Shown: positions 26,587 to 35,078, counted from the first letter of the stretch. The stretch: DNA of 64,000 nucleotides from Zhenhengia yiwuensis (GCF_014384995.1 NZ_JACRSY010000003.1:134002-198001), one strand, 5' to 3'. Made by a program: numbers and translations. Notes: a model not told the origin generated them from the sequence alone.

Positions 26587-29070
26587 ATGTTTTCAGCTAA
26601 TAGAGCTTTTCAAATAGAAGAAAGATTTGAGGAACTTATCCCACTTTTAGGAGACAAAAAAGTAGAGATTTTAGAAGGATTAAAAAGCTGTAGTGAAGAT
26701 GAAGGCTTAGCTATGAAGTTTTTATATACCACTATGCCTTTAAGTGATATGGCTTGCTATAGTTTTGAGGTATTTTTAGATTATGCTAAACATGGTTTAT
26801 ATTTATGGGAAAGAGATGCTTGGCATATACCAGAAGATATCTTTTTAAACTATGTCCTTCACCACCGTATTAATGAAGAAGAAATCATGCCATGTCGTAG
26901 CTTCTTTTATAATCAATTAAAAGATAGGGTAGTGGGAAAAAGTACTCAGGAAAGTATACTAGAGGTTAATTACTGGTGTAGTGAAGAAGCAACTTATCAG
27001 TCTACAGATGAAAGGACAGTAGCACCATTAACTGTTTATAAATCTGCTTATGGAAGATGTGGGGAAGAATCTACATTTACTGTTTCAGCACTTCGTAGTG
27101 TAGGCATTCCAGCTAGACAAGTCTATGCGCCAAGATGGTCTCACTGTGATGATAATCACGCATGGGTAGAGGTTTGGTGTGAAGGGGAGTGGTATTTCCT
27201 AGGTGCCTGTGAGCCAGAAGAAATATTGAATAAAGGATGGTTTACAAGTGCTTCATCACGTGCTATGTTGATTCACTCCAGGTGGTTTGACTTTATAGCA
27301 CCTACTGATGAAGAAGAAATAGAGCATAAAGGTATGGCTACACTTCTTAATCAGCTTCAGCGCTATGCGCTTACAAAAAAATTAACTGTGAAAGTAGTAG
27401 ATCATAAGGGGAAGGCTGTATCTCATGCTAGGGTGGATTTTGAGGTGCTTAATTATGCAGAGTTCTATCCTGTAGCATCTGTATGGACCAACGAGGTAGG
27501 AGAAGCAAGTTTAATAACAGGGCTTGGGAGCTTGCACCTACATGTAAGCAAAGAGGAACAGTCTGCAGATATTTTAATTAATACAAAAGATGTAGATTGT
27601 ATTAACATTGATTTAAGTCAGAGTGTCATAAGAGATGAATGGATAGAGCTTGAAGTCATTGCACCATTAGATGCGTCTATTCATACCCAGCAGCCTACAT
27701 ATTCTCAGAAATTTAAGGGTAAAAACAGATGCAGTGAAGCAACTCAAAAAAGGTTGGAGAAAGTAGCAAGCTTTCAAAATAAAGATGAGGTATTAGATAT
27801 AGCCAGAGGTAACGCAGAAGAAATTGTATACTTTAAGTTAGCAGAAGTTAAAAAAGAAGCAGAGGTATGGAAAGACAAACTACTAGGCGTATTAACTCAA
27901 AAAGATTATAGAGACTGCAAAGGAGAAGTGCTTATAGAGCATTTAAATTATGCAGTTACTTATGCAAAGTGTTATGAGGAGCCTATTTTTATACAGTATG
28001 TTTTAAGTCCAAGAGTGGCACTTGAACCACTTACAGCCTATCGCCAATTTATTCATAGCTATTATAGCCAAGAAGAGAAGGCTAAAATGGTGCAAAATCC
28101 TAAATACATATGGCAACATATAGAAGAAACTATTGAAACAGATGATACGAGAGAATATCCCAATCTTATTACTACGCCAGTAGGGTGCTTGCAAATTAAA
28201 CGAGGGAGTGAAGTATCTAAAAAAATTCTATTTGTAGCTATTTGTAGAACACTAGGTATTCCAGCAAGACTTCATACTATAGATGGTAAAGTAGAGTACT
28301 ATACTAATGGAACATTTGAAGCTATAGAGACAGAAGCCCTTAAAAATAGTATATGTATATTAAGGAGTAGGGAAGAGACTTGGACCTATTTCCAGAACTG
28401 GTCTATTGCGAAATTACATAAAGGGCAGTATCAATCACTGAATTTAAGCCAGTTACAATGGGAAGATGGAGAGTTAGCTTTAAACTTAGAACCAGGTGTA
28501 TACCGTCTTATCACTTCTAATCGTTTGCCAAATGGCAATATCTTTGCAAAGGTAATGTACATAGGACTTAAAGCGAGTGAAAGTAAGACAGTGCAGCTTG
28601 AGCTCAAGGAAGCTAAGCTAAGTGATATGCTTGAGCACATTGCTTTACCAGACTTTGAACTTAAAGATCAGAATAAGAAAGTGATAAAGGGCTTAGAGCT
28701 CAGCCAATATGCTAAGCACTTATGGATATGGATAGAAGAAAGTAAGGAGCCTACAGAACATATTCTTAATGAAATCTATGAGAAAAAAGAATTATTTAAG
28801 ACTATAGAACGACAGATTATATTTGTTATGAGGGATCAAACAGCACTAGAAGACCCTACACTCAGAAAAGTCTTAAATGCTTTAGAAAATATCTCTATTT
28901 ACTACGATAGTTTTGAAGAAAATATCAATACTTTGGCACGTAGAATGTATGTAGATCCTGATAAGCTTCCATTAATCATCGTAACAGATGAGAATAACCA
29001 AGGTATCTATGCTACAAGTGGATATAATGTAGGTACAGCAGACATGTTATTACGCATTTTTGGTAGCTAA
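26587..29070 (+). CDS. Protein with active and degenerate transglutaminase-like domains and a thioredoxin-like tail
   Basis: This is an 827-residue protein without a signal peptide or membrane segment. Residues ~130-225 form a transglutaminase-like domain with nucleophile Cys158 (YGRCGEESTF) and His191 (DDNHAWVEVW); ACEPEE follows where the third triad residue is expected. Residues ~265-340 look like a carboxypeptidase-regulatory/Ig-like domain. Residues ~530-600 are a second transglutaminase-like domain (IKRGSEVSKKILFVAICRT, then LGIPARL) whose nucleophile position is Glu. Residues ~690-827 resemble a thioredoxin fold without CxxC. GGGGGA precedes the start. The substrate and exact reaction are unknown. 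A thioredoxin gene follows after 95 bp. Confidence 0.75.
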   Translation: MFSANRAFQIEERFEELIPLLGDKKVEILEGLKSCSEDEGLAMKFLYTTMPLSDMACYSFEVFLDYAKHGLYLWERDAWHIPEDIFLNYVLHHRINEEEIMPCRSFFYNQLKDRVVGKSTQESILEVNYWCSEEATYQSTDERTVAPLTVYKSAYGRCGEESTFTVSALRSVGIPARQVYAPRWSHCDDNHAWVEVWCEGEWYFLGACEPEEILNKGWFTSASSRAMLIHSRWFDFIAPTDEEEIEHKGMATLLNQLQRYALTKKLTVKVVDHKGKAVSHARVDFEVLNYAEFYPVASVWTNEVGEASLITGLGSLHLHVSKEEQSADILINTKDVDCINIDLSQSVIRDEWIELEVIAPLDASIHTQQPTYSQKFKGKNRCSEATQKRLEKVASFQNKDEVLDIARGNAEEIVYFKLAEVKKEAEVWKDKLLGVLTQKDYRDCKGEVLIEHLNYAVTYAKCYEEPIFIQYVLSPRVALEPLTAYRQFIHSYYSQEEKAKMVQNPKYIWQHIEETIETDDTREYPNLITTPVGCLQIKRGSEVSKKILFVAICRTLGIPARLHTIDGKVEYYTNGTFEAIETEALKNSICILRSREETWTYFQNWSIAKLHKGQYQSLNLSQLQWEDGELALNLEPGVYRLITSNRLPNGNIFAKVMYIGLKASESKTVQLELKEAKLSDMLEHIALPDFELKDQNKKVIKGLELSQYAKHLWIWIEESKEPTEHILNEIYEKKELFKTIERQIIFVMRDQTALEDPTLRKVLNALENISIYYDSFEENINTLARRMYVDPDKLPLIIVTDENNQGIYATSGYNVGTADMLLRIFGS

Positions 29071-29165
29071 GAAGTGTGACTAAGTTACTAAACTTTAAAA
29101 ATTAAAGACATATAATAGAATTATAGAAGTTGATAAAAATCAATTGATAAGAGGAGGTTCTATTT

Positions 29166-29477
29166 ATGTCTATCCAAATTACGAACAGCAATTTTAATAA
29201 AGAGGTGTTAGAATCAAAGGTACCTGTACTTTTAGATTTCTGGGCGCCTTGGTGCGGGCCTTGTAGAATGCAAGGGCCGATTGTTGAGGAGCTGGCAAAT
29301 GATTTAGAAGGAGTTGCTAAAGTCTGCAAGGTTAATGTAAGTGAAGAAGTGGAGCTCTCTAAAATGTTTAGAGTACAAAGCATTCCAATGTTAGCTGTTG
29401 TGAAAAATGGAAGAGTTGTCGAGCAGCAAGTAGGGCTAAGAGATAAAATTCGATTAAAACAAATGATGGGAGTATAA
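29166..29477 (+). CDS. trxA: Thioredoxin
   Basis: The 103-residue protein has the thioredoxin fold with active site WAPWCGPCR and the cis-proline loop QSIPMLAVV. The standard motif is WCGPC, so it is a canonical reducing thioredoxin. A strong GAGGAGG lies before the start. It may be co-transcribed with the transglutaminase-like gene upstream, though the 95-bp gap could hold its own promoter. It ends at a terminator shared with the convergent pdxR gene. Confidence 0.95.
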   Translation: MSIQITNSNFNKEVLESKVPVLLDFWAPWCGPCRMQGPIVEELANDLEGVAKVCKVNVSEEVELSKMFRVQSIPMLAVVKNGRVVEQQVGLRDKIRLKQMMGV

Positions 29478-29504
29478 AAGGACTGTCTAGGACAGTCCTT
29501 TTTT
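29478..29504. terminator. Bidirectional terminator between trxA and pdxR
   Basis: AAGGACTGTC (29478-29487) pairs perfectly with GACAGTCCTT (29491-29500) around a 3-base loop, followed by six T. The pdxR stop codon (29487-29489, minus strand) lies inside it. Confidence 0.9.
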
Positions 29505-30893
29505 GATGCACTTTTCTAAAATAGCGATACCCTCTACAATTTCTTTAGCATCACAAGGCGCAAAGCTAAGACGAATATAATGGTCTCTTTCTTTGTGCAT
29601 TGTAGAATAAAAAAGTGTACTTGGCAGAATAAGTAGGCCACTTTCAAGGCAGCGTTCATAAAGTTTGTAAGCCGATAAACCTTTAGGTAATTTAAGCCAG
29701 AAGCATAAGCCACCATTAGGAATATTAAAAGTTACACCAAGAGCCTTAAGGTTTTCAAGTTGACTAAGCATAAGCTCATATTTACCACTGTAAATAGCTT
29801 TCATATAACTTAGGTGCTCTTCCCATTTATGAGTTCTAAAGAATAGGTCAAGACTACGATGGATAAGCCCTGAGGAAGCAATATCTGTCATTTGCTTTGT
29901 CTTTGTAAAACGGTCTAAGAGGGCATCTGGAATAACGAGAAAACCTATACGTAGGCCTGGCATAAGGAGCTTAGAAAAGCTCTTAATATAGATGACACGG
30001 TCCTGAGTATCAAAAGCTTTTAGGCTATAAGGTGCCCTATCTGTATAGCTTAATTCGGAAGTAGAATCATCCTCAACCAGATAAAAGTTATATTTTTCAG
30101 CTAGAGCTAGGAGTTGCTTTAATGTATATGGGGCATAACAAAGCGTAGTAGGATTTTGAAATTTAGTCATAACATACACAAGTTTAGGCTTACAGACATT
30201 GACCTTCTTCTCAAATTCTATGAGATCAATGCCAAAGGGGGTAAGTTCAACTGTAACAATACGGCTACTGCGGGATTTAAAGGCATCTGTTGCACCATTA
30301 TAGGTAGGTGTTTCTGTCACGACATAATCGCCTGCATTTAGGCAGCTTTTAGCAATAATATCAATACCCTGTTGAGCGCCTGATACAATTTGAATATGAG
30401 AAGGTGAAGTGTGAATGCGATGAGTCTTTTCTAAATACTCGGCAAGTATTTCTCTAAGAGGCATAAAACCATTGGCTTCTTGATAGCCAAAAGCAAAGCC
30501 TTTATCACGGTCAATTACTTCGTCTAGACAGTATTTAAAAGAATCTGTAGGAAAGATAGCTGGATGAGGTGAAGCACTTGAAAAGTTAATACAGTTCTCT
30601 TTTATAGTGGTAGGAGGGAGTGTCATCAGGCTGATTTCAGGGGTATTAGGTTTAGTAACGTAAAAGCCACTTCCTTTTTTGGAAGTAACATAGCCGGAAG
30701 ATTCTAGTTGTTTATAAGCATTAATAACAGTTACATTATTGACGGAAAGGTCTTTTGCCAGTCTGCGGATAGCTGGCAGTCTATATCCTATAATAAGCTC
30801 ATCTGATAAGATAGCTTCTTTAATCTTTGAAAAGAGTTGTAGATATAAGGGTTCATTAGATGATGAATCTAACTGTATGGATACAAAGTTCAA
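29487..30893 (-). CDS. pdxR: MocR/PdxR-type GntR regulator with aminotransferase domain
   Basis: The 468-residue protein has an N-terminal GntR winged helix (LPAIRRLAKDLSVNNVTVIN; YVTSKKGSGFYV) and a fold-type I aminotransferase domain with the PLP lysine in YIKSFSKLLMPGLRIGF. MocR proteins sense PLP; PdxR members control vitamin B6 synthesis or salvage. It is divergent from pyridoxal kinase and a B6-type ECF S component, which strongly supports that role. The start codon is TTG at 30893, seven bases after AAGGAGG. Confidence 0.9.
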   Translation of the reverse strand: MNFVSIQLDSSSNEPLYLQLFSKIKEAILSDELIIGYRLPAIRRLAKDLSVNNVTVINAYKQLESSGYVTSKKGSGFYVTKPNTPEISLMTLPPTTIKENCINFSSASPHPAIFPTDSFKYCLDEVIDRDKGFAFGYQEANGFMPLREILAEYLEKTHRIHTSPSHIQIVSGAQQGIDIIAKSCLNAGDYVVTETPTYNGATDAFKSRSSRIVTVELTPFGIDLIEFEKKVNVCKPKLVYVMTKFQNPTTLCYAPYTLKQLLALAEKYNFYLVEDDSTSELSYTDRAPYSLKAFDTQDRVIYIKSFSKLLMPGLRIGFLVIPDALLDRFTKTKQMTDIASSGLIHRSLDLFFRTHKWEEHLSYMKAIYSGKYELMLSQLENLKALGVTFNIPNGGLCFWLKLPKGLSAYKLYERCLESGLLILPSTLFYSTMHKERDHYIRLSFAPCDAKEIVEGIAILEKCIKKGLS

Positions 30894-30920
30894 GTTGTCT
30901 CCTCCTTTTTCTTAGAAATA

Positions 30921-30986
30921 TTGACGATGGTTTTGTCTATATGGCACAATATTACCATACATAAAGACGTATTGTTTCGATACAAT
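30921..30986. promoter_or_regulatory. pdxR-pdxY divergent control region with inverted repeats
   Basis: Two short inverted repeats lie in the 137-bp gap: TTGT-N9-ACAA at about 30933-30949 and ATTGT-N6-ACAAT at 30971-30986. A possible plus-strand promoter is TTGACG (30921-30926) with CACAAT (30945-30950). They are candidates for PdxR binding. This is inferred from position and symmetry only. Confidence 0.4.
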
Positions 30987-31030
30987 ATATCCTATTAACC
31001 TTATTATAGAGACAAACGAGGAAGATGTAA

Positions 31031-31867
31031 ATGATGAATAACAAAATATCAAAGGTTGCGGCCATTCAAGATTTAGCTAGTTTTGGTAGATGTTCATTAA
31101 GTGTAATCATTCCGATTTTATCCCATATGGGTGTACAGGTATGTCCAGTTCCTACAGCTGTTTTCAGTACACATACGGGAGGATTTGGTAAACCAGTTTT
31201 TGAAGATTTAACGGGGATGATGCATGGCTATATTGAACATTGGAAGACATTAGATTTAAAGTTTGATTGTATTTATAGTGGTTTTTTAAGCAATGAAAAA
31301 CAAATTGATGAAGTGCTTTATTTTTTTGATGCATTTGGAGATGGAGAGGGGACACTTATAGCAGTAGATCCTGTTATGGGAGACCATGGCCAACTTTATA
31401 AGACTTATAATGAAACGATGCAGAAGAAAATGAGGCATTTAGTATCACGTGCTCATGTAGTGACACCAAACTGGACAGAAGCAAATTTTCTACTAGATTG
31501 CATATATAGTACAGATGCGATTAAGGAGCAAGATGCTAAAGAAATGATAAAAGCTATTTCAGATTTAGGACCTTCTCAAGTAGTACTTAAAGGGATTCCT
31601 TATGAAAATGGACGGAAAATCAATATGACTTATGACCGGGCAGAAGATAGTTACTGCATGATTCCTTATGAAGAAGTCCCAAGCAGTTATCCAGGTACAG
31701 GGGATTGCTTTGCAAGTAGATTGATTGGGGAACTTTTAAAGGGAGAAAGTTTAGCAGATTCAGCCAAAAGTGCCACTTCTTTTGTAACTTATGGGGTAAA
31801 AGTAACTTATGAAGCTAAAACAGATACAAGAGAAGGGATTTTATTAGAACAATTATTAGATTTTTAA
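31031..31867 (+). CDS. pdxY: Pyridoxal/pyridoxamine kinase
   Basis: This 278-residue ribokinase-fold enzyme has the PdxY/PdxK pattern: VAAIQDLASFGRCSL, FSTHTGGFGKPVFEDLT, the substrate lid region, and the ATP/anion-hole motif YPGTGDCFASRLIGELLKG containing the catalytic Asp. It phosphorylates the 5' hydroxyl of B6 vitamers to make PLP precursors. It is followed after 14 bp by an ECF S component, forming a B6 uptake-and-trap pair under the presumed control of PdxR. Confidence 0.93.
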   Translation: MMNNKISKVAAIQDLASFGRCSLSVIIPILSHMGVQVCPVPTAVFSTHTGGFGKPVFEDLTGMMHGYIEHWKTLDLKFDCIYSGFLSNEKQIDEVLYFFDAFGDGEGTLIAVDPVMGDHGQLYKTYNETMQKKMRHLVSRAHVVTPNWTEANFLLDCIYSTDAIKEQDAKEMIKAISDLGPSQVVLKGIPYENGRKINMTYDRAEDSYCMIPYEEVPSSYPGTGDCFASRLIGELLKGESLADSAKSATSFVTYGVKVTYEAKTDTREGILLEQLLDF

Positions 31868-31881
31868 GGGAGGATTTTAAG

Positions 31882-32691
31882 ATGGAGAAAAAACAAAGTA
31901 AAAGTAAATTAAGTTTACAAGCATTAGTCATTATTGGGTTATTTAGTGCAATTTGCTATATTGCGCTCATGCTCTTTAAAATTCCTATTCCATCACCAGT
32001 AGGTAAACCATTTATTCACTTTGGCAATATGTTTGTTATTTTAGCAGCACTGCTCTTTAGTGGTACAATAGGTGGTTTATCAGGTTCTATTGGTATGGGG
32101 CTTTTTGATATACTTAATGGATGGGCTACTAGTGCACCTAAAACCATTATTCTCAAATTTGGTATAGGGTTTGTGACAGGGGTAGTTGCAGGAAAAGGTA
32201 ATGATAAAGAAGCCAAATCACCTTTTAAGTGGATTGCCCTTGCAGCAGGTGCATTTATTGTATTAGGCGTTGGTCTTTTTATAGCCTCAACAGTATATGG
32301 CTATGAGATTACTATTCCTTATCTTCAGCAGGCAGCAGCAAATACAGAGGGACTTAAAGATACATTAGTTGTTATTCCTGTACTTTATATTTTTTCATTA
32401 GTATTAGGTATTGGTCTTGCTGTAACGTGTTTCTTTATTAAAAAAGTGTCTATTAAATTACAATATGCTATTTTAGGTGCTGTATGTGGTATTGCATTTA
32501 ACTTAGTAGGAGAATTTTTATTTGCAGTAGGTTCACTTCTTATTGTAGGAAGTGCATTTGTACCAGCGGTTATAAGTGCACTTATTAGTTTACCTTCTAC
32601 CATTATCAATGGTACCATTTCTATTGTGATTGCTCTTTTACTTTATATTCCACTTTCTAAAGTAGTAGCAAAATCAAACTTTAAATTTTAA
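31882..32691 (+). CDS. ECF transporter S component, vitamin B6-type (PdxU-like)
   Basis: This 269-residue membrane protein with about six segments has the ECF S-component core FKIPIPSPVGKPFIHFGNMF and GGLSGSIGMGLFDILNGWAT. Its location behind pdxY and opposite pdxR points to pyridoxine, pyridoxal or pyridoxamine as substrate (inference). It needs a shared EcfA/EcfT module, perhaps the one at 21.0-23.5 kb or another elsewhere. The 269-residue length is longer than many S components because of extended loops between later segments. AAGGGAGGA precedes the start. Confidence 0.8.
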   Translation: MEKKQSKSKLSLQALVIIGLFSAICYIALMLFKIPIPSPVGKPFIHFGNMFVILAALLFSGTIGGLSGSIGMGLFDILNGWATSAPKTIILKFGIGFVTGVVAGKGNDKEAKSPFKWIALAAGAFIVLGVGLFIASTVYGYEITIPYLQQAAANTEGLKDTLVVIPVLYIFSLVLGIGLAVTCFFIKKVSIKLQYAILGAVCGIAFNLVGEFLFAVGSLLIVGSAFVPAVISALISLPSTIINGTISIVIALLLYIPLSKVVAKSNFKF

Positions 32692-32703
32692 AGGAAATTA
32701 ATA

Positions 32704-32765
32704 CAAAAAAAGCAAGCCGAAAGTCGTCCCCCCTTAAATGACGAACTTTAAGCTTGCTTTTTGTT
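32704..32765 (+). terminator. Long terminator hairpin after the B6 transporter
   Basis: AAAAAAGCAAGC pairs with GCTTGCTTTTT (32752-32762). Inside it AAAGTCGTC faces GACGAACTTT, giving a two-part stem of about 20 bp, then T-rich sequence. Confidence 0.85.
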
Positions 32766-32784
32766 TGTGGCAAAATGTACAGGG

Positions 32785-32974
32785 TGCTACTAGAATAAAG
32801 TTAAGCTTTTAGAGTGTGCCTGTAAGGAAGCCTCGTAATAGAGTACAGTGTCAGGGAACTATAGGTGAAAGGGATACCGTTGCATTTATCACTGCAAGTA
32901 CCCGGAGTTTGTCTCTAAATAAAGGAAGTACCTTAGGGTTCACTGGTATAAGTTATCGTTTATTCTATGTAGCA
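32785..32974 (+). ncRNA. Structured non-coding RNA candidate (~190-200 nt)
   Basis: The ends close in a 15-bp helix: TGCTAC+TAGAATAAA (32785-32799) with TTTATTCTA (32959-32967) and GTAGCA (32969-32974), with one bulged T. Nested inside are CAGTG (32846-32850) with CACTG (32941-32945), AGGT (32863-32866) with ACCT (32930-32933), GGGATAC (32871-32877) with GTACCC (32898-32903), and TTGCA (32880-32884) with TGCAA (32893-32897). No ORF is present. The size and end-to-end helix resemble house-keeping RNAs such as 6S or raiA-type RNA, but I cannot assign a family. Strand is chosen because flanking genes are on the plus strand. Confidence 0.55.
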
Positions 32975-33041
32975 TAAAGATGTACAGTATAAAACATAAC
33001 TCATTATGATAAGTTGCCACCACTTTGTTCATAAGAGGTTA

Positions 33042-33130
33042 GGAAAATTTAAAGGCCTATGAGAAGGGGGGACTCACAAGATCTCAATTTTCCATATATA
33101 AAAGCAGAATAGCCTAGGATTTATTTTGCT
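33042..33130 (+). other. Further hairpins downstream of the RNA candidate
   Basis: GGAAAATT (33042-33049) pairs with AATTTTCC (33086-33093), enclosing TGAG/CTCA (33060-33063 with 33073-33076) around an AAGGGGGGA loop. A second hairpin pairs AGCAGAATA (33103-33111) with TATTTTGCT (33122-33130). They may extend the RNA candidate or end its transcript; no T-run follows. The rest of 32975-33292 shows nothing I recognise. Confidence 0.35.
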
Positions 33131-33292
33131 CTTATACTCTATATATACGGACAAGGGTAGAAAATGCGTCATATTATTTATGCAAAAAGTAAGTTTTGTA
33201 TAAATAACTAAATGAAATATAATCCACTTGCTAACGATTTTATAAATAGATAAGATAGAAGAAATGGAGTCTGTATAAAGGGGATAAAATTA

Positions 33293-33673
33293 ATGAATCA
33301 ATTTAAAAATAAGATACATGAAGAGGCTTTCAATGAGCTGATTACGCAAAGTGAGGGAGAACTTTCTGTTCATGAAATTCAAGATGAGCAAAAGAGAAGG
33401 CAGGTTGCATTTCTCTATTTAATTGCTATGTATCAAGAAGAGTATGAGCGTTATGAAGGCATGAAGTTTTATGTAGAAGCTTATGAAGAAATCAGTATAG
33501 ATGGACCAGTTTATCTTTTAGAAGACTGTATCAAATTAGAAGATTTTGCTCATGAAAAAATATTAAAAGCTGCAAAAGACATATTAAGAGGTTGTAAACC
33601 ACATCTAGAAAAACTTGAAATAGAGGATGTGAAATTTGTTGAAATAGCCTATAACTTTGCAGTAAGCAATTAG
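33293..33673 (+). CDS. Hypothetical protein, 126 residues
   Basis: I do not recognise this protein. It is soluble, acidic and predicted mostly helical, with no signal peptide or membrane segment. AAGGGGATAAAATTA precedes the ATG. It has a glutamate-rich start (NKIHEEAFNELITQSEGEL), a central YQEEYERYEGMKFYVEAYEE and a single Cys near the end (GCKPHLEKL). Some Firmicutes proteins of about 110-130 residues beginning with a KEHE-like motif look vaguely similar, but that is not enough to name it. mutY starts 45 bp after its stop, so the two may be co-transcribed. Confidence 0.7.
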   Translation: MNQFKNKIHEEAFNELITQSEGELSVHEIQDEQKRRQVAFLYLIAMYQEEYERYEGMKFYVEAYEEISIDGPVYLLEDCIKLEDFAHEKILKAAKDILRGCKPHLEKLEIEDVKFVEIAYNFAVSN

Positions 33674-33718
33674 AATGAAAAATAGATAAATAATAAGTCA
33701 AGTAGAGAGGAAAAATAT

Positions 33719-34747
33719 GTGAAATATACAACATACTTACTAGAATGGTTTGACAAGAATAAAAGACAAATGCCTTGGAGAGAGAGAAGTGATGCTTATA
33801 GTATATGGGTATCAGAAGTGATGCTGCAGCAGACACAGGTTGATACAGTAAGACCTTACTATGAGCGCTTTATGGAACGTTTTCCAACGGTACATGATTT
33901 AGCTATGGCAACCCAAGAAGAGGTCTATACTTATTGGCAGGGCTTAGGCTACTACAGACGAGCAGATAACCTGCATAAAGGAGCAAAGGTTGTATCGGAG
34001 CAGTATAATGGAATATTTCCAACAGACCCTAAATTAGTTAAAAATATACCTGGCATAGGACCTTACACAATGGGAGCAGTGTTAAGTATAGCCTTTAATT
34101 TACCTTATCCTGCCGTAGACGGAAATGTAATGCGTGTACTTTCTAGACAGTTCTTAATAGAAGATGATATCGCTATTCCTAAAACGAGGAAGATTTTCGA
34201 AGAAAAAGTGATGGTACTTATGCCGGAAGATGCACGTAACTTTAATCAGGCCCTTATGGAATTAGGCGCACTTATTTGTACACCTAAAAATCCAAAGTGT
34301 GAAAGTTGTCCTATGAAGCCAATTTGTATGGCTTATGAAGAAGGCGTACAAATAGAGTATCCTGTTAAGAGTAGTAAAACAAAAGCTGAACCGGATTTTT
34401 ATAAAGCTCTTATTCTTAAGCAAGGAGATAAAATTTATCTAGAAAAAAGACCAGAAGAGGGGCTTCTTGCAAAACTATGGGGAGTGCCGTTGATAACAGA
34501 TGTAGTTTGGGAAAAAATGAAATCAGAACTTGTCACTTTTGAAGTATTAGAGCAGGTTCAACATGTTTTCACACATCGTAGATGGCTTATGACGCCTATC
34601 GTAATAGAGTATACTACACAAAATGCAAAAATATTTGAGGAGATTTTACAAGGAGAAGGTGTGTTTATAGTACCAGAAGGACTGAAGAACTATGCTATTG
34701 CCACAGCATTTAAAAAGGTTTTACGTAAGTTACAAGAAAATATTTGA
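33719..34747 (+). CDS. mutY: A/G-specific adenine glycosylase
   Basis: The 342-residue DNA-repair enzyme has EVMLQQTQVDTV and the helix-hairpin-helix with catalytic Asp (NIPGIGPYTMGAVLSIAF; PAVDGNVMRV). Its iron-sulfur cluster loop is CTPKNPKCESCPMKPIC, with normal C-x6-C-x2-C-x5-C spacing. A C-terminal NUDIX-like domain (DFYKALILKQGDKIYLEKRP) for 8-oxoG recognition follows. MutY removes adenine mispaired with 8-oxoguanine. The start is GTG at 33719, eight bases after GAGAGG; the overlapping ATG at 33717 is followed by a stop. Confidence 0.95.
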   Translation: MKYTTYLLEWFDKNKRQMPWRERSDAYSIWVSEVMLQQTQVDTVRPYYERFMERFPTVHDLAMATQEEVYTYWQGLGYYRRADNLHKGAKVVSEQYNGIFPTDPKLVKNIPGIGPYTMGAVLSIAFNLPYPAVDGNVMRVLSRQFLIEDDIAIPKTRKIFEEKVMVLMPEDARNFNQALMELGALICTPKNPKCESCPMKPICMAYEEGVQIEYPVKSSKTKAEPDFYKALILKQGDKIYLEKRPEEGLLAKLWGVPLITDVVWEKMKSELVTFEVLEQVQHVFTHRRWLMTPIVIEYTTQNAKIFEEILQGEGVFIVPEGLKNYAIATAFKKVLRKLQENI

Positions 34748-34923
34748 TTTATGGGTAGAAATTTTGAAAAAATGTAGTATAATACAAGTATATCAATTAT
34801 ATGATATTTCCATTTCACGGAATCAAAGAAGGAAGTAAAAACTATTCAAGAGTCTAGTAAAGGCAGTAGGCTTTTATAGATAAGAGTAGATTTATATGAA
34901 ATTCTTTGATTCTACAAAAACAA

Positions 34924-34939
34924 TCAATACATGTATTGA
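34924..34939. repeat. Perfect 16-bp palindrome
   Basis: TCAATACATGTATTGA is its own reverse complement. It could be a regulator's operator or a small RNA hairpin just before the terminator. Confidence 0.5.
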
Positions 34940-34942
34940 ATT

Positions 34943-34985
34943 AAAAAGGTGAGGATTAGATTTTCAGTCTAATTCTCACCTTTTT
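34943..34985 (+). terminator. Strong terminator before the LysR gene
   Basis: AAAAAGGTGAGGATTAGA (34943-34960) pairs with TCTAATTCTCACCTTTTT (34968-34985) with one G-U pair. The symmetric A and T runs make it able to work in both directions. Confidence 0.92.
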
Positions 34986-35031
34986 CATGGGGTAAAATCA
35001 GTGTACTTAAGTAGAAATTACGGATGAAATA

Positions 35032-35040
35032 TGGTATAAT
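35032..35040 (+). promoter_or_regulatory. Extended -10 promoter of the LysR gene
   Basis: TGG followed by TATAAT (35035-35040) is a TGn-extended -10 element placed 39 bases before the LysR start. No good -35 is seen, as usual for extended -10 promoters. Confidence 0.6.
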
Positions 35041-35078
35041 TATGGACATAAACGTAATGAAGTGAAGGAGGGAAGAAT

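Larger units (their letters stand above)
34778..34985 (+). ncRNA. Possible small RNA ending in a strong terminator
   Basis: A TATAAT at 34778-34783 could start a transcript near 34790. GAATCAAAGAA (34820-34830) pairs perfectly with TTCTTTGATTC (34902-34912). Inside it TCTA..AAAG and CTTT..TAGA form a smaller hairpin (about 34853-34880). Downstream is a 16-bp perfect palindrome (34924-34939) and then the terminator 34943-34985. No ORF exceeds a few codons. The layout is that of an independent small RNA of about 200 nt. The -35 box is poor, so the promoter is uncertain. Confidence 0.45.

Noticed and set aside
32770..33290. RNase P RNA, tmRNA, SRP RNA or group II intron
   Set aside because: The conserved sequences I know for these (for example GAGGAAAGUCC of RNase P, or GUGYG starts and domain V of group II introns) are not present together.
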